Shown here: one piece after another, positions 50,316 through 63,324 of the stretch
Position numbering within the stretch: the stretch's first letter is position 1
How the letters are laid out: each line of letters opens with the position of its first letter
From: Betaproteobacteria bacterium
Lineage (GTDB): Bacteria > Pseudomonadota > Gammaproteobacteria > Burkholderiales > Rhodocyclaceae
Assembly: GCA_009781175.1 (NCBI GenBank)
Contig: WQYQ01000017.1
Location: 1-64,000, forward strand
Length of the DNA stretch: 64,000 bases
Reading direction: 5' to 3'
The notes under the pieces: model-generated
Told to the model about the DNA's origin: nothing
The model's database searches: none
The model's input: only the letters and a program-made list of their open reading frames with translations
Made by a program: the position numbers and the translations under genes

Positions 50316-50978
50316 CTATTGGAGCTTGCGCGCCTGGGCTTCGTGGAGCACGAAAGTGACGGCTTCGTCGATCGAAAGCGTCGTTGTGTCCAGGAGGATG
50401 GAGTCTTCACAGGGCTTCAGCGGAGCGATCGCACGCTGCATATCGCGCGCATCCCGTTCCCGAAGGTCTTGCAAAAGATTGGCAAGATTAGCAGGCAAAC
50501 CCTTTTCAATCAACTGCTTATAACGTCTTTGCGCACGTGATTCGACACTCGCGGTGAGAAATATCTTCAAGGGCGCATCGGGGAAGACAACCGCCCCCAT
50601 ATCGCGCCCATCCGCCACCAACCCGGGCGGCATGCGAAATGCCCGCTGACGCGCCAGCAGCGCGGCTCTCACCTCTTTGAGAACCGCGAGCTTCGAAGCG
50701 GCAAGTCCCGTTGCTTCCTGGCGCAAATCGAACGAAACCTCGCGCTCCGCAAGAAATACGCTCTCCTCGCCGAAACGCACGTCCAGCTTATCGGCAAGGC
50801 GAGTCAGTCCGGCCTCATCCTCCAAAGCAACACCGGCCTCGTCCGCGGCCAGAGCCAGCAAGCGATAAATCGCCCCCGAATCGAGCATATGCCAACCCAA
50901 GGCTTTCGCCACCAGTGTCGCCACAGTGCCTTTGCCCGAAGCGGTCGGGCCATCGACTGCAATCACGGGTGCATTCAT
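50316..50978 (-). CDS. cmk: Cytidylate kinase
   Basis: This 220-aa P-loop kinase phosphorylates CMP and dCMP. '[16 protein letters not shown]' (6-21) is the P-loop. '[20 protein letters not shown]' and '[15 protein letters not shown]' form the CMP and lid regions. The start overlaps the stop codon of a 21-codon ORF following argS. Confidence 0.96.
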   Translation of the reverse strand: MNAPVIAVDGPTASGKGTVATLVAKALGWHMLDSGAIYRLLALAADEAGVALEDEAGLTRLADKLDVRFGEESVFLAEREVSFDLRQEATGLAASKLAVLKEVRAALLARQRAFRMPPGLVADGRDMGAVVFPDAPLKIFLTASVESRAQRRYKQLIEKGLPANLANLLQDLRERDARDMQRAIAPLKPCEDSILLDTTTLSIDEAVTFVLHEAQARKLQ

Positions 50979-51040
50979 GCGCGGTCTTTCCAGTTCCAGC
51001 GTTGCAACAACTCGGGATCATGCACAGGCCACAACGACAT
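50975..51040 (-). CDS. 21-codon ORF between argS and cmk (possible coupling peptide)
   Basis: The ATG at 51040 directly follows the argS TAA. The frame ([20 protein letters not shown] plus a final A) ends in a TGA that overlaps the cmk ATG as ATGA. It is not recognised. A ribosome finishing argS could pass through it to cmk, so it may serve translational coupling, or it may be the remnant of a larger gene. Confidence 0.35.
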   Translation of the reverse strand: MSLWPVHDPELLQRWNWKDRA

Positions 51041-52813
<1,773 letters not shown>

Positions 52814-52815
<2 letters not shown>

Positions 52816-54103
52816 ATCTTTTACAAACCGATGCAAACGCATCGAAATATCCCAGAAATGTCTTGGCGGTGCATTTCGGGTCGTTGATTCGGACCGGAAC
52901 ACCGCCGAGACTCACGAGCGAGAAACACATCGCCATGCGGTGATCGTCGTAGGTATCGATCGCGGTCATCGGCTTAAGCGCCGCACATGGATGCACGCGC
53001 AGCCAGTCGTCGCCCTCTTCGACAATCGCGCCGACTTTACGCAGTTCGGCGGACATCGCCGCGATCCGGTCGGTTTCTTTGACGCGCCAGCTCGCAATAT
53101 TGCGCAGCGTGCAGGGGCCGTCCGCAAACAAGGCAACAACGGCCAATGTCATGGCCGCATCAGGAATATGGTTGAAATCGCGCTCGAATGCACGCAATTT
53201 GCCCGATTTTGGCGCAGCCGCCTCGATCCAGTTTTCACCCAATGTAATCCTGGCCCCCATCGCTTCCAGCGCCTCGGCGAATTTCACATCGCCTTGGATA
53301 CTTGTCCGCCCCACTCCTTCCACACGCACCGGCCCGCCGCCGATTGCTCCGGCCGCGAGGAAATACGAAGCGGAAGAAGCGTCGCCTTCAACATGAATGC
53401 CGCCCGGGCTGCGATAGCCAGAACCTGGCACACTAAAGCGCGACCAGCCCTCGCGCTGCACGACGACGCCAAAACGCGCCATCAGATTCAGCGTGATTTC
53501 GATATAGGGTTTGGAAATCAGCTCCCCAACGACTTCGATCGTGGTTGCGACGCCCGCGGTCGGCAATGCCATCAACAACGCGGTCAGAAACTGGCTCGAA
53601 ACATCGCCGCGAACCTTCACGCTGCCGCCGGGTTTTATCTGCGCGGGCTTGATTTCCAGCGGTGGATAGCCGGGTTCGCCAAGGTAGCCGATATCAGCGC
53701 CCAGCTCGCGCAGGGCATCGACGAGATCGCCGATTGGTCGTTCATGCATGCGCGGCACACCTGAAAGCCTGTAATGCCCGCTTGCGAGCGCAAGCGCGGC
53801 CGTCAAAGGCCGGAACGCCGTGCCCGCGTTGCCGAGAAAAAGATCGGCCTGTTTGACAGGGAAACGCCCACCGCCGCCCTGCACTGCCCAAGCATCCGCA
53901 CCCAGCGATTCCGGCGACAGGCCCAGAGCATTCAAGGCGTCGAGCATCCGCGCAGTATCGTCGGAAGCGAGCAGATCGTGGATTTCGGTGCGGCCGGAAG
54001 CCAAGGCCGCCAGCAGCAAGGTCCGGTTGGATATGCTTTTCGAGCCGGGAAGCCGGACAGTTCCCTCTGCACGCACGGCCGGCGCAAGATCGAGATATTC
54101 CAC
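52814..54103 (-). CDS. aroA: 3-phosphoshikimate 1-carboxyvinyltransferase (EPSP synthase)
   Basis: This 429-aa enzyme joins PEP to shikimate 3-phosphate. The start is GTG 54103 with GAGG six bases upstream; a longer frame to 54292 overlaps tyrA. '[18 protein letters not shown]' (about 20-37), '[17 protein letters not shown]' and 'DYDDHRMAM'-type residues ('[14 protein letters not shown]') are present. The glyphosate-contact Gly in 'GNAGTAFRP' is the normal sensitive (class I) form. Confidence 0.96.
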
Positions 54104-54111
54104 GCCGGGCC

Positions 54112-54990
54112 TCAAGCGTTGAATTGGCCGGCCAGCCAAGCATTGCGCGCATTGCGCGCTTCGTCGAAAAGCGTTTCGAGCGATTCTCCATCGCCCTGGA
54201 CGAGCAAAGCGCGCACCCAGGCCAGCTCCGTCAAATAAGCATCGAGTTCGGCAAGAATGGCGTGACGATTGGAAACGCAGATGTCGCGCCACATTTCGGG
54301 ATGGCTGCTCGCGATGCGCGTGAAATCCCGGAAACCGCTCGCGGCGAAGCTGAATAGTTGTTCGGCATTGGCGCGTCCGGCGACGTCATGGACCAAGGCA
54401 TAAGCCAACAGATGCGGCAGATGGCTGACCGCGGCGAACACGCGGTCATGCTCCTGTGGCGACATGATGTGCAGAACGCCGCCCGTCGCGGCCCAGGCGG
54501 CGGAAACGCGTGCGATAGCCTCCGGGCTGTTTTCCTCCAAGGGCGTCAGCACCACTTTGCGCCCCACGCACAAATCGGCGCGCGCCGCATCAGGGCCACT
54601 GTGTTCCGCGCCGGCAATCGGATGCGCGGGAACGATCTGGGTGAGGTGTTCTTGCAGATGGGTATATATCGCTTCGATCACATCGCGTTTGGTGCTGCCG
54701 GCATCGGTCACCAATGTGCCCGGCCCTAAATGGGGCTTCATCGCCTGCAAGGCGGCGGCCGTCTGACCAACGGGCATCGCGAGCAAAACCAGGTCAGCGC
54801 CGGCGAGCGCGTCGGCCCAATCCTGCGCGATGCTATCGATAATTTTTAATTCCTTGGCGCGTTGCAGCGTTGCTTGAGTGCGCCCGAGGCCGACGATTTC
54901 TTCGGCCAGCCCTTTCTGCTTGAGCGCGAGCGCAAACGAGCCGCCGATCAGCCCGACGCCGCAGATGACAACGCGCCTGAACGCTTTCAT
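54112..54990 (-). CDS. tyrA: Prephenate/arogenate dehydrogenase
   Basis: This 292-aa dehydrogenase starts at 54990 with ATGA overlap to hisC and acts in tyrosine synthesis. '[21 protein letters not shown]' is the NAD site, '[10 protein letters not shown]' (about 130) holds the substrate-binding His, and no ACT domain is present. It precedes aroA by 8 bases. Confidence 0.94.
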   Translation of the reverse strand: MKAFRRVVICGVGLIGGSFALALKQKGLAEEIVGLGRTQATLQRAKELKIIDSIAQDWADALAGADLVLLAMPVGQTAAALQAMKPHLGPGTLVTDAGSTKRDVIEAIYTHLQEHLTQIVPAHPIAGAEHSGPDAARADLCVGRKVVLTPLEENSPEAIARVSAAWAATGGVLHIMSPQEHDRVFAAVSHLPHLLAYALVHDVAGRANAEQLFSFAASGFRDFTRIASSHPEMWRDICVSNRHAILAELDAYLTELAWVRALLVQGDGESLETLFDEARNARNAWLAGQFNA

Positions 54991-56093
54991 GCAGCGCGCC
55001 CCAATGTCTGTTTCAGCGCGGCGAGGAAACGTTCGTTCTCTTCGGGCAAGCCGATCGTCACCCGCAGCCATTCGGGCATTTGGTAATTGCCAAGCGGACG
55101 CACGATAACGCCTTGTTCAAGCAGTTTGCGATTGACCGCTGCCGTATCCGCAACGCGGAAAGTCAGAAAGTTGCCCGATGACGGAATGAATTCCAAGCCC
55201 AGCGCATTCAAGCCGGCGATGAGTTGCGCCTTGCCTGCGTGATTCACCGCATGGCTGCGCGAGAGGAATTCCGCATCGCCCAATGCGGCTTCCGCCGCCG
55301 CGAGCGCGACGTTATTGACATTGAACGGTTCGCGCACGCGGTTCAGCAGATCGGCCACGGCGGGATTGGCGAGCGCGTATCCGGCGCGCAAACCGCCTAG
55401 TCCGTAGATCTTCGAAAAGGTTCGAATAATGACGAGGTTCGGATATTTCGCCAGCCAGGCAACGGCGTCATAGCGTTGCTCGGGATCGAGGTATTCGTTA
55501 TAAGCCTCGTCGAGCACGATCAGCACATCGCTCGGCGCGGCATCGAGGAAGGCTTCGATTTCGGAGCCCGGCAAAAAATTGCCCGTCGGATTGTTCGGGT
55601 TGGCGATGAAAACAAGCCGCGTATCGGAACGGATGGCCGTCAGCATTCCGGGCAGATCATGTCCGAAATTCCGTGCCAACACTTCAATGCCTTGCGCGCC
55701 CACGCTTTTGACTGCCAACGGATAAACCGCAAAAGCATATTGCGAATATATCGCCGAGGTTTGGGCATGCAGGAAAGCACGCGCGCAAAGATCGAGTAAA
55801 TCGTTTGAGCCATTGCCCAGCACAATTTGATCTTGTGCGACACCGAACTTGCGCGTCAGCGCGGTCTTCAAGGCAAAACCGTTGCCGTCGGGATAACGAT
55901 GGGCTTCTTTGAGCGCTTTCTGCGCGGCTTCAAGCGCTTTCGGGCTTGCGCCGAGCGGATTTTCATTCGAAGCCAGCTTCACGACTTCCTCTTCGCGCAG
56001 GCCCATTTCGCGTGCAAGTTCAGAAATCGGTTTGCCCGGAATGTAGGGCGAAATGGCGCGAATATATTCGGGAGCGCGTTGAGCGATACTCAT
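54987..56093 (-). CDS. hisC: Histidinol-phosphate aminotransferase
   Basis: This 368-aa fold-type I PLP aminotransferase has its PLP lysine in 'IIRTFSKIYGLGGLRAGYA' (about 225-243) and 'ANPNNPTGNFLP' near 165. In the aro supra-operon this copy often serves aromatic amino acid transamination as well as histidine synthesis. It follows pheA by 12 bases. Confidence 0.94.
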   Translation of the reverse strand: MSIAQRAPEYIRAISPYIPGKPISELAREMGLREEEVVKLASNENPLGASPKALEAAQKALKEAHRYPDGNGFALKTALTRKFGVAQDQIVLGNGSNDLLDLCARAFLHAQTSAIYSQYAFAVYPLAVKSVGAQGIEVLARNFGHDLPGMLTAIRSDTRLVFIANPNNPTGNFLPGSEIEAFLDAAPSDVLIVLDEAYNEYLDPEQRYDAVAWLAKYPNLVIIRTFSKIYGLGGLRAGYALANPAVADLLNRVREPFNVNNVALAAAEAALGDAEFLSRSHAVNHAGKAQLIAGLNALGLEFIPSSGNFLTFRVADTAAVNRKLLEQGVIVRPLGNYQMPEWLRVTIGLPEENERFLAALKQTLGRAA

Positions 56094-56105
56094 GAAACTG
56101 TCCTC

Positions 56106-57173
56106 TTAGAGAGCGGCGACTGGGTAAGAGCCTAATACCTTCAAGAATGCGGCGCGGTCTTGCAAATCGGTCAGCGCCTGAGCGAGCGACGGATCGCTGC
56201 GATTGCCTTCGACATCGACATAAAACACGTATTCCCACAGCCCGGTTTTTGAGGGCCGCGATTCCAGCTTGCTCATGCTGACGCCGTACTTTGCGAAAGA
56301 TTCGAGCAGATGAAAAACCGCGCCGGGCCGATTGGGCGCTGAACAGACCAGCGATGTCTTATCGCGGCCGCTGGGGCCTGCATCATGGCGGCCGATGACG
56401 AGAAAGCGCGTGGTGTTGTTCGGATCATCCTCGATGTCGGAAGCAAGCTGCGCAAGACCGTATAACTGGCCGGCAGCCTCGCCCGCAATGGCGGCCGTTT
56501 CGGGGTCTTGCGCAGCCATGCGCGCCGCTTCGGCATTGCTTGCCACAGACACGCGCGGGGCCGCCGCCAGATGACGCGCCAGCCAGTCCTGGCATTGCGC
56601 GAGCGACTGCGAATGCGAGTAGATCCGCTTGATCTGATCGAGCGAACTTGCCTGAGTCAATAAATGCTGGCGAATGCGAAGTTTTACTTCGCCGCAGATC
56701 CGCGCAGGACTTGCGAGCAGCAGGTCGAGCGTGCGCCCCACCGCGCCTTCGGTTGAGTTTTCCACCGGCACGATGCCATATGCGACACCGCCCGCTTCGA
56801 CCGCGTGAAAGACTTCGTCGATCGAGCTTTGCGGCTGGAAATCCGGCGCGCCGCCGAAATGCTTGCGCGCTGCGGATTCGGAGAAGGTTCCTTCCGGGCC
56901 GAGATAGGCGATTTTCATCGGCTGTTCGAGCGCCAGACAGCAGGACATGATTTCGCGGAAGATCCGCTGCACCGCTTCACCCGATAATGGCCCGGGATTC
57001 AATTCGGCGATTTTGCGCAAAACCTGCGCTTCGCGTTCCGGCCGATAAATGGGGCCGCGCTTGATTTCGCCAATCCTTTTCGCGCAGCTCGCGCGCTGGC
57101 TGAGACGTTCGAGAATTTCCCGATCCAGCCGGTCGATGTCTCCCCGCAGACGGGGCAGTTCTTCTTCGCTCAC
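56106..57173 (-). CDS. pheA: Chorismate mutase / prephenate dehydratase (P-protein)
   Basis: This 355-aa bifunctional enzyme starts at GTG 57173. The AroQ chorismate mutase domain covers about 1-85 ('RLRGDIDRLDREILERLSQR'). The prephenate dehydratase domain (about 90-270) has 'AYLGPEGTFSESAARKHFG', and the C-terminal ACT domain has the Phe-binding motif 'KLESRPSKTGLWEYVFYVD'. Feedback inhibition by Phe is expected from this motif. Confidence 0.96.
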   Translation of the reverse strand: MSEEELPRLRGDIDRLDREILERLSQRASCAKRIGEIKRGPIYRPEREAQVLRKIAELNPGPLSGEAVQRIFREIMSCCLALEQPMKIAYLGPEGTFSESAARKHFGGAPDFQPQSSIDEVFHAVEAGGVAYGIVPVENSTEGAVGRTLDLLLASPARICGEVKLRIRQHLLTQASSLDQIKRIYSHSQSLAQCQDWLARHLAAAPRVSVASNAEAARMAAQDPETAAIAGEAAGQLYGLAQLASDIEDDPNNTTRFLVIGRHDAGPSGRDKTSLVCSAPNRPGAVFHLLESFAKYGVSMSKLESRPSKTGLWEYVFYVDVEGNRSDPSLAQALTDLQDRAAFLKVLGSYPVAAL

Positions 57174-57182
57174 GCGGATACC

Positions 57183-58295
57183 TCAAGCATGTTCTTTTTC
57201 GAATTCGCACAAATAGTCGACCAGCGCGTGCACGCCTTCGATCGGCATTGCGTTAAAGATCGAAGCCCGCATTCCGCCTACCGATTTATGCCCCTTGAGC
57301 TGCAACAGCCCGCGCGCCTTGGCGCCTTCGAGAAAGGTTTCGTTCAAGGATTCATCGCGCAAAAAGAACGGTACGTTCATACGCGAACGCACGCAGTGCT
57401 TGACGTGATTGACGTACAGCTTGCTTGAATCCAGGGTTTCGTAGAGCAGATGGGCTTTTGCGATATTGCGTTTTTCCATCTCGGCTAAACCGCCCTGGCG
57501 CTTGAGCCATTGGAAAATCAGCCCGGCGATATAAATCGCATAAGTAGGCGGCGTGTTGTACATCGAATGGTTTTCGGCCACGGTTCGATAATGAAACGCG
57601 CTCGGGCATAAAGGATGCGCCTGGTCGAGCAGATCGCGGCGGACAATGACAATCGTCAGGCCAGCCGGACCGATATTCTTCTGGGCTCCGGCATAAATCA
57701 AGCCAAAACGCGATACGTCAATCGGCCGTGAAAGAATATGCGAAGACATGTCAACGACAAGCGGCACATTGCCAACGCCCAAAGCATCCAACTCCGGCCA
57801 TGCAAAGTATTCCACCCCGTCGATGGTCTCGTTACCGCATAAATGCAGATAGGCGGCATCGGAACGCAAACGCCACTCCGACACGGGCGGGATACTGGTG
57901 TATTTGCCTTGCTTGACCGTTTCGTCACGGCTGCTTGCCGCAACGCGAACATCGCCATAGCGCTGCGCCTCTTTAATTGATTTAACCGACCAGGAGCCGG
58001 TTTCAATAAAGTCGACGCGGTTATTCTTGCCCAGCAGGTTGAGGGGGACGATCGCATTTTCGGCAATCGCGCCGCCCTGCATGAACAGCACTGCGTAATC
58101 GGCCGGTACGACGAGTAGCTCACGTAAATCCGCTTCGGCCTGCTCGATGATTGAGCCAAATTCTTTGCCGCGGTGGCTCATCTCCATGACCGACATTCCG
58201 CAGCCATGCCAATCGAGCATTTCTTCCGCAGCCTGCATCAGCACTTCAGCCGACAATGCAGCCGGACCCGCGGAGAAATTCCATGCACGACTCAT
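57183..58295 (-). CDS. serC: Phosphoserine aminotransferase
   Basis: This 370-aa resident SerC makes O-phosphoserine from 3-phosphohydroxypyruvate and also acts in PLP synthesis. '[14 protein letters not shown]' opens the chain, the PLP lysine is K206 in '[12 protein letters not shown]', and '[17 protein letters not shown]' carries the phosphate contacts. The '[16 protein letters not shown]' form is typical of betaproteobacterial SerC. It overlaps gyrA (ATGA). A divergent second SerC lies at 2209-3330. Confidence 0.96.
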   Translation of the reverse strand: MSRAWNFSAGPAALSAEVLMQAAEEMLDWHGCGMSVMEMSHRGKEFGSIIEQAEADLRELLVVPADYAVLFMQGGAIAENAIVPLNLLGKNNRVDFIETGSWSVKSIKEAQRYGDVRVAASSRDETVKQGKYTSIPPVSEWRLRSDAAYLHLCGNETIDGVEYFAWPELDALGVGNVPLVVDMSSHILSRPIDVSRFGLIYAGAQKNIGPAGLTIVIVRRDLLDQAHPLCPSAFHYRTVAENHSMYNTPPTYAIYIAGLIFQWLKRQGGLAEMEKRNIAKAHLLYETLDSSKLYVNHVKHCVRSRMNVPFFLRDESLNETFLEGAKARGLLQLKGHKSVGGMRASIFNAMPIEGVHALVDYLCEFEKEHA

Positions 58296-60892
58296 TCACC
58301 ACCCTCCTCGACCTGGGCGTCATCGGCGCCCTCGCCATTTTCGCCCTGTAATTCTACGTCTTCGCTTTCGACGATCTTTTCGATACTTGCGAGCTTCGCG
58401 CCATCGTCCAGATTGATCAACGTCACGCCTTGTGCCGAACGCGAGGTCTCGCGGATGGTATCGACATGCGTGCGAATCAGTACGCCGTTATCGGCAATCA
58501 ACATGACTTGATCGCTCGGATCGGTCAGCACCGCACCGACAAGCTTGCCGTTGCGCTCGGAGGTCTGGATCGCGATCATGCCCTTCGTGCCGCGGCCATG
58601 CAGCGTGTATTCACCTATCGGCGTGCGCTTGCCGTAGCCATTTTCGGTTGCGGTCAGCACATACTGCGCATCGCCCTTGGCGACGAGCATGCAGATCACC
58701 GTTTGACTGTCTTCAAGCATCATCCCGCGCACGCCGCGCGCGGTACGGCCCATCGGGCGTACATCGGTCTCGTCGAAACGCACTGCCTTGCCCGCATCGG
58801 AGAACAGCATCACCTGCGAATCGCCGTCGGTGATCGCCACGCCGATCAAGTAATCGCTCTCATCCAGACCAACCGCGATGATGCCGGCCTTGCGCGGGTT
58901 CGAAAAATCAGTCAGCGGTGTTTTCTTGACCGTGCCGAGCGAGGTCGCCATGAAGACGAAATGCTTCTCGTCGAACTCCTTGATCGGCAGCACCGCGGTA
59001 ATTTTTTCGCCTTCGGCGAGCGGGAACAGATTCACGATCGGCTTGCCACGCGAGGTCCGCGTGCCTTCAGGCACTTCGTACACCTTGAGCCAATACACGC
59101 GGCCGCGATTCGAGAAGCACAAGATATAGTCGTGTGTATTGGCGACGAAAAGCTGGTCGACCCAATCGTCTTCCTTCATTGCGGCGGCCTGTTTGCCACG
59201 CCCGCCACGCTTCTGTGAGCGGTAGTCGGCGAGCGGCTGGCGCTTGAAGTAGCCGGTATGCGAAAGCGTGACCACCATATCCTGCGGGGCGATCAGGTCT
59301 TCGATGTTAATATCGGCCGCATGCAGCACGATTTCGGAGCGGCGGCCATCGCCAAACTGAGTTTTGATCGCCGCCAACTCTTCGCCGATGATCTTCGTTA
59401 CACGCTCGGGGCGCGCAAGAATGTCGAGCAAATCGGCAATGATCGCCATCACTTCCTTGTACTCGGAAACGATCTTGTCTTGTTCAAGCCCGGTCAAGCG
59501 TTGCAGGCGCATTTCGAGGATCGCCTGCGCCTGAGCATCGGACAGGCGATAGCCTTGCGCCGAGAGGCCGAATTCCGGCAGCAAACCTTCTGGCCGGTAA
59601 GCATCGGACTCCGCGCGCAACAGCATTTCCTCGACGACCGGCGAGCGCCAGATGCGCGACATCAATTCGGTTTTGGCCACTGGCGGCGTCGGTGCCGCTT
59701 TAATCAGGGCGATGATCTCGTCGACATTCGACAACGCAACCGCTAAACCTTCGAGGATATGGCCTCGCTCACGCGCTTTGCGCAGCTCGAAAATCGTGCG
59801 CCGGGTGACGACTTCGCGCCGATGCGCGAGGAAGCATTCGATGACCTGCTTGAGATTCAAAAGGCGCGGCTTGCCATCCACCAGCGCCACCATATTCATG
59901 CCGAAGCTGTCTTGAAGCTGGGTCTGTTTGAACAGATTGTTCAGAACGACTTCCGGCATTTCGCCGCGCTTGAGTTCGATGACGATCCGCATGCCGTCCT
60001 TGTCGGATTCATCGCGGATTTCGCTGATGCCTTCGATGCGTTTTTCGTTGACCAGCTCGGCAATCTTTTCAAGCAGTGTGCGTTTATTGACTTGATAGGG
60101 AATCTCGTCGACGACGATCGACTGGCGATGGCCTTTTTCGAGATCCTCGAAGTGCGTGCGCGCGCGCATCATCACGCGGCCGCGGCCGGTACGATAGCCT
60201 TCGTGAACGCCATGCAGGCCGTAGATCAGCCCTGCAGTGGGGAAGTCCGGCGCAGGCACGAGCTTGATCAATTCGTCGATCGAAATTTCCGGGTCAGCCA
60301 ATAGCGTGAGACAGGCGTCGATGACTTCGCCGAGGTTATGCGGTGGAATATTCGTCGCCATGCCCACCGCGATACCGGAACTACCGTTGATAAGCAGATT
60401 GGGAATACGCGCCGGCAGAATCAGCGGCTCTTTTTCCGAATTATCGTAGTTGGGACCGAAGTCGACGGTTTCCTTGTCGATATCGGCGAGCAATTCGTGC
60501 GCGATCCGCGCCAGGCGCACTTCGGTGTAACGCATTGCCGCCGCGCTATCGCCATCGATCGAGCCGAAATTGCCTTGGCCGTCGACGAGCATGTAGCGCA
60601 GCGAAAAATTCTGCGCCATCCGCACGATCGTGTCGTAGACCGACTGGTCGCCGTGCGGATGATATTTACCGATCACATCGCCAACGATACGCGCGGATTT
60701 TTTGTAAGCGCGATTCCAATCGTTACCGAGTTCATGCATCGCGAACAATACACGCCGGTGCACCGGCTTCAAGCCATCGCGAACATCGGGGAGCGCCCGA
60801 CCTACGATCACGCTCATCGCGTAATCGAGGTAGGAATGTCGCATCTCGTCTTCAAGACTAATCGGTAGCGTTTCTTTGGCGAAAGATTCCAT
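58292..60892 (-). CDS. gyrA: DNA gyrase subunit A
   Basis: This 866-aa type II topoisomerase subunit has the active-site tyrosine Y122 in '[11 protein letters not shown]'. The GyrA-box of the C-terminal wrapping domain is '[10 protein letters not shown]' (about 550), and the tail is acidic. In the quinolone-determining region the sequence is '[13 protein letters not shown]' (78-90), so the residue equivalent to E. coli Ser83 is Gln83, with Ser84 and Asp87. It heads the gyrA-serC-pheA-hisC-tyrA-aroA series. Confidence 0.98.
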   Translation of the reverse strand: MESFAKETLPISLEDEMRHSYLDYAMSVIVGRALPDVRDGLKPVHRRVLFAMHELGNDWNRAYKKSARIVGDVIGKYHPHGDQSVYDTIVRMAQNFSLRYMLVDGQGNFGSIDGDSAAAMRYTEVRLARIAHELLADIDKETVDFGPNYDNSEKEPLILPARIPNLLINGSSGIAVGMATNIPPHNLGEVIDACLTLLADPEISIDELIKLVPAPDFPTAGLIYGLHGVHEGYRTGRGRVMMRARTHFEDLEKGHRQSIVVDEIPYQVNKRTLLEKIAELVNEKRIEGISEIRDESDKDGMRIVIELKRGEMPEVVLNNLFKQTQLQDSFGMNMVALVDGKPRLLNLKQVIECFLAHRREVVTRRTIFELRKARERGHILEGLAVALSNVDEIIALIKAAPTPPVAKTELMSRIWRSPVVEEMLLRAESDAYRPEGLLPEFGLSAQGYRLSDAQAQAILEMRLQRLTGLEQDKIVSEYKEVMAIIADLLDILARPERVTKIIGEELAAIKTQFGDGRRSEIVLHAADINIEDLIAPQDMVVTLSHTGYFKRQPLADYRSQKRGGRGKQAAAMKEDDWVDQLFVANTHDYILCFSNRGRVYWLKVYEVPEGTRTSRGKPIVNLFPLAEGEKITAVLPIKEFDEKHFVFMATSLGTVKKTPLTDFSNPRKAGIIAVGLDESDYLIGVAITDGDSQVMLFSDAGKAVRFDETDVRPMGRTARGVRGMMLEDSQTVICMLVAKGDAQYVLTATENGYGKRTPIGEYTLHGRGTKGMIAIQTSERNGKLVGAVLTDPSDQVMLIADNGVLIRTHVDTIRETSRSAQGVTLINLDDGAKLASIEKIVESEDVELQGENGEGADDAQVEEGGE

Positions 60893-60939
60893 GGGCGCGA
60901 GCAGCAGTCAGGGAGACGCCGAAGCGTCGAAAGCTTAAT

Positions 60940-60948
60940 ATTTTAGCA
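60940..60948 (-). promoter_or_regulatory. Extended -10 upstream of gyrA
   Basis: TGCTAAAAT on the minus strand forms an extended -10 about 48 bases before the gyrA start. A clear -35 is lacking. The rest of the 150-base gyrA/mtaD intergenic space shows nothing else firm. Confidence 0.35.
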
Positions 60949-61042
60949 TGCGCGCGGTTCGCGCTCTGAACATACCTGCAAGGCAAAAACGCGCAACGCG
61001 ACCGGCTGTTAAGATCGCGCAACATCGCAATGGAGAACTCGC

Positions 61043-62380
61043 ATGTCCAGTCGGCAGCCCGTCGACCTGATTATTCAGCCCCGCTGGATCATCCCCGTCG
61101 AGCCTTACGGCCAGACTTTGGAAGATCATTCAGTCGTGGTTAACGCAGGACGAATTCTTGTCCTCTGCCCAAGACATGAAGCCATCACGCGTTTCACCCC
61201 CGCCGAGCATGTGATCCTCGACGAACATGTCCTGATTCCCGGCCTCGTCAATCTGCACACCCATGCGGCGATGACGCTAATGCGCGGCATTGCCGACGAC
61301 CTGCCATTGATGCGCTGGCTGCACGAAGCGATTTGGCCAATCGAACAACAGTTTGTATCCCCCGAATTCGTCCGCGATGGTACCGCTTTGGCGGCCGCCG
61401 AAATGCTGCTCGGCGGCATTACATGCGCCAACGACATGTATTTCTACCCCGACGCAGCCGCCACCGCTTTTGCCGAAGCGGGTATGCGAGCGGTTATTGG
61501 CATATTCGTCGTCGACTTCCCTAGTGATTATGCAAGCAACTGCGACGATTACATCGAAAAGGGACTCTCGATACGCGATAGCTGGCGCGGCCATCCACTT
61601 CTGGAGTTCAGCTTTGCCCCCCACGCGCCCTATACCGTTCCCGACACGGGCTTTCGGCGCATTATCCAACTCGCCCATGAGCTGGATGCTCCCGTCCACC
61701 TCCATCTCCACGAAACACACGAAGAAATTCGTGCCAGTCTCGAGCAGCACGGCAAACGTCCGCTTGCGCACCTCGCCGGACTAGGTCTTCTCGAAACCGA
61801 TCTCATCGTGGCTCATGCGATCCATCTTCAAGCGGACGAAATTGCAATACTTGCCAAGAACAACGCCAGTGTGGCGCACTGTCCAAGCTCGAACATGAAA
61901 CTTGCAAGCGGAATCGCACCCACAGTGGCGATGCTTGAACAAGGTCTGCGAGTCGGCCTGGGAACTGACGGTGCGGCCAGTAATAACCGGCTCGACCTAT
62001 TTGAAGAAATGCGCCAAGCGGGTCTCCTCGCCAAAGTGGCCAGCGGCCGCGCAGAGGCCTTTCCCGCCCATGCACTATTACGTGCAGCAACGCTTGGCGG
62101 AGCGGCAGCCTTACGCCTGGACGACCAAATCGGCTCGATTACCGCGGGGAAAGCCGCCGATCTGGTTGCAATACGCTTAGACGATCTGCCAATCATTCCC
62201 GTATTCAACCCCGCAGGACATATCCCCTATGTAGCGGATCGGCGCTGCGTTTCGGACGTCTGGGTTGCCGGAAAACAACGTGTGCGACAACATGTCCCGT
62301 TGCAGACACACAACAAAGAATTGCTGCAACGCATACGTGTGTGGCAAAATCGTCTGAAAACACTGGCCACTGGCCAATAA
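61043..62380 (+). CDS. mtaD: 5-methylthioadenosine/S-adenosylhomocysteine deaminase-type amidohydrolase
   Basis: This 445-aa TRZ/ATZ-family metallohydrolase has metal ligands H72 and H74 in 'NLHTHAAMTLMRGI', a third His in 'HLHLHETHEE', 'SVAHCPSSNMKLASG' and the final Asp in 'VGLGTDGAASNN'. MtaD-type enzymes deaminate MTA, SAH or adenosine. In betaproteobacteria this gene often lies near ubiG, whose reaction releases SAH. The substrate should be regarded as probable, not certain. Confidence 0.88.
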   Translation: MSSRQPVDLIIQPRWIIPVEPYGQTLEDHSVVVNAGRILVLCPRHEAITRFTPAEHVILDEHVLIPGLVNLHTHAAMTLMRGIADDLPLMRWLHEAIWPIEQQFVSPEFVRDGTALAAAEMLLGGITCANDMYFYPDAAATAFAEAGMRAVIGIFVVDFPSDYASNCDDYIEKGLSIRDSWRGHPLLEFSFAPHAPYTVPDTGFRRIIQLAHELDAPVHLHLHETHEEIRASLEQHGKRPLAHLAGLGLLETDLIVAHAIHLQADEIAILAKNNASVAHCPSSNMKLASGIAPTVAMLEQGLRVGLGTDGAASNNRLDLFEEMRQAGLLAKVASGRAEAFPAHALLRAATLGGAAALRLDDQIGSITAGKAADLVAIRLDDLPIIPVFNPAGHIPYVADRRCVSDVWVAGKQRVRQHVPLQTHNKELLQRIRVWQNRLKTLATGQ

Positions 62381-62477
62381 GCGCTTGCGTAGCAATATTG
62401 CAACGTCGTTACCAGCGCAACCATGGGGAACCTCGGGCCGTCTCGGTTCGCAAAAAAATCATTGCAACGAGGAGAAT

Positions 62478-63215
62478 ATGAAACAAGGTCACAAACTCGC
62501 ACTCGTGGCTATCGTTGCAGCGCTGGGCTTGTCCCCGCTCGCGAATGCCCAGCAAGCTGAAGAAATTAAAATCAGTCCTAGCGTAAAAGTTGTTCCTTAC
62601 GCGATCGATGCACGCAACGTCGTCGTCCGTAGCGGTGCCGGCCTGTGCTGGCGTACCGGTTACTGGACGAAAGAGCTGGCAGCCAGCACCCTTGTCGAAG
62701 GCAGCAACCTCCCGGTTGGCTGTTATTGCGATAAGGATCTGATGCCCGCTGGCGCTTGCGAGCCGCCCAAGCCAGCCGTAGCACCTGCTCCGGCACCCGC
62801 TCCGGCACCGGCACCCGCTCCAACGCCAGCACAAGAGAAGATCACGCTTAACGCTGATGCGTTGTTTGACTTCGACAAGGCTACGCTGCGTAGCGAGGGC
62901 AAGAACACTCTGACCGAGTTCGCTGGCAAGGCTAAAGAACTCGCGATCGAAGTGATCATTGCTGTTGGTCATACCGACCGCATCGGCAGCGCTAAGTACA
63001 ACCAGGCTCTCTCCGAGCGCCGCGCAGCTGCGGTCAAGGAATTCCTGGTCGGCCAAGGCATCGATCCGAACCGTGTTTACACAGAAGGCAAGGGCAAATC
63101 CAGCCCTGTGTCTGATTGTAAGAAGATGGGCAAGGAAAACCGCCACAACAAGAAGCTGATCGAGTGTCTGCAACCCGATCGCCGCGTGGAAATCGAAGTC
63201 ATCGGCACCAAGTAA
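62478..63215 (+). CDS. ompA: OmpA C-domain (peptidoglycan-binding) outer membrane protein
   Basis: This 245-aa protein starts at 62478 after GAGGAG, with a signal peptide ending 'LANA' (residue ~24). The N-terminal part (25-95) is short and contains five Cys ('LCWRTGYW', '[14 protein letters not shown]'), too small for an 8-stranded barrel. A Pro-Ala linker (about 100-118) leads to an OmpA_C domain with '[15 protein letters not shown]' and '[20 protein letters not shown]'. Such proteins anchor the envelope to peptidoglycan. A strong terminator follows. Confidence 0.92.
   Translation: MKQGHKLALVAIVAALGLSPLANAQQAEEIKISPSVKVVPYAIDARNVVVRSGAGLCWRTGYWTKELAASTLVEGSNLPVGCYCDKDLMPAGACEPPKPAVAPAPAPAPAPAPAPTPAQEKITLNADALFDFDKATLRSEGKNTLTEFAGKAKELAIEVIIAVGHTDRIGSAKYNQALSERRAAAVKEFLVGQGIDPNRVYTEGKGKSSPVSDCKKMGKENRHNKKLIECLQPDRRVEIEVIGTK
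62781..62831 (+). repeat. Pro-Ala codon repeat in ompA
   Basis: Seventeen codons alternate almost strictly between Ala and Pro (with one Thr), using near-repeats of GCACCCGCTCCG. It encodes the flexible linker between the N-terminal part and the OmpA_C domain and could vary in length by slippage. Confidence 0.8.
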
Positions 63216-63233
63216 TTCGCCGGGATTTCCCGC

Positions 63234-63270
63234 TAAAAAGCCTCACTCTTCGAGTGGGGCTTTTTTTTCG
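63234..63270 (+). terminator. Terminator after ompA
   Basis: AAAAGCCTCACTC-TTC-GAGTGGGGCTTTT with one wobble is followed by TTTT; a strong rho-independent terminator. Confidence 0.93.
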
Positions 63271-63324
63271 CCTGTAAGGCACGGACAATCTCGTTCACTA
63301 CAAAGCAAAATAGCCCAAAGCGCC

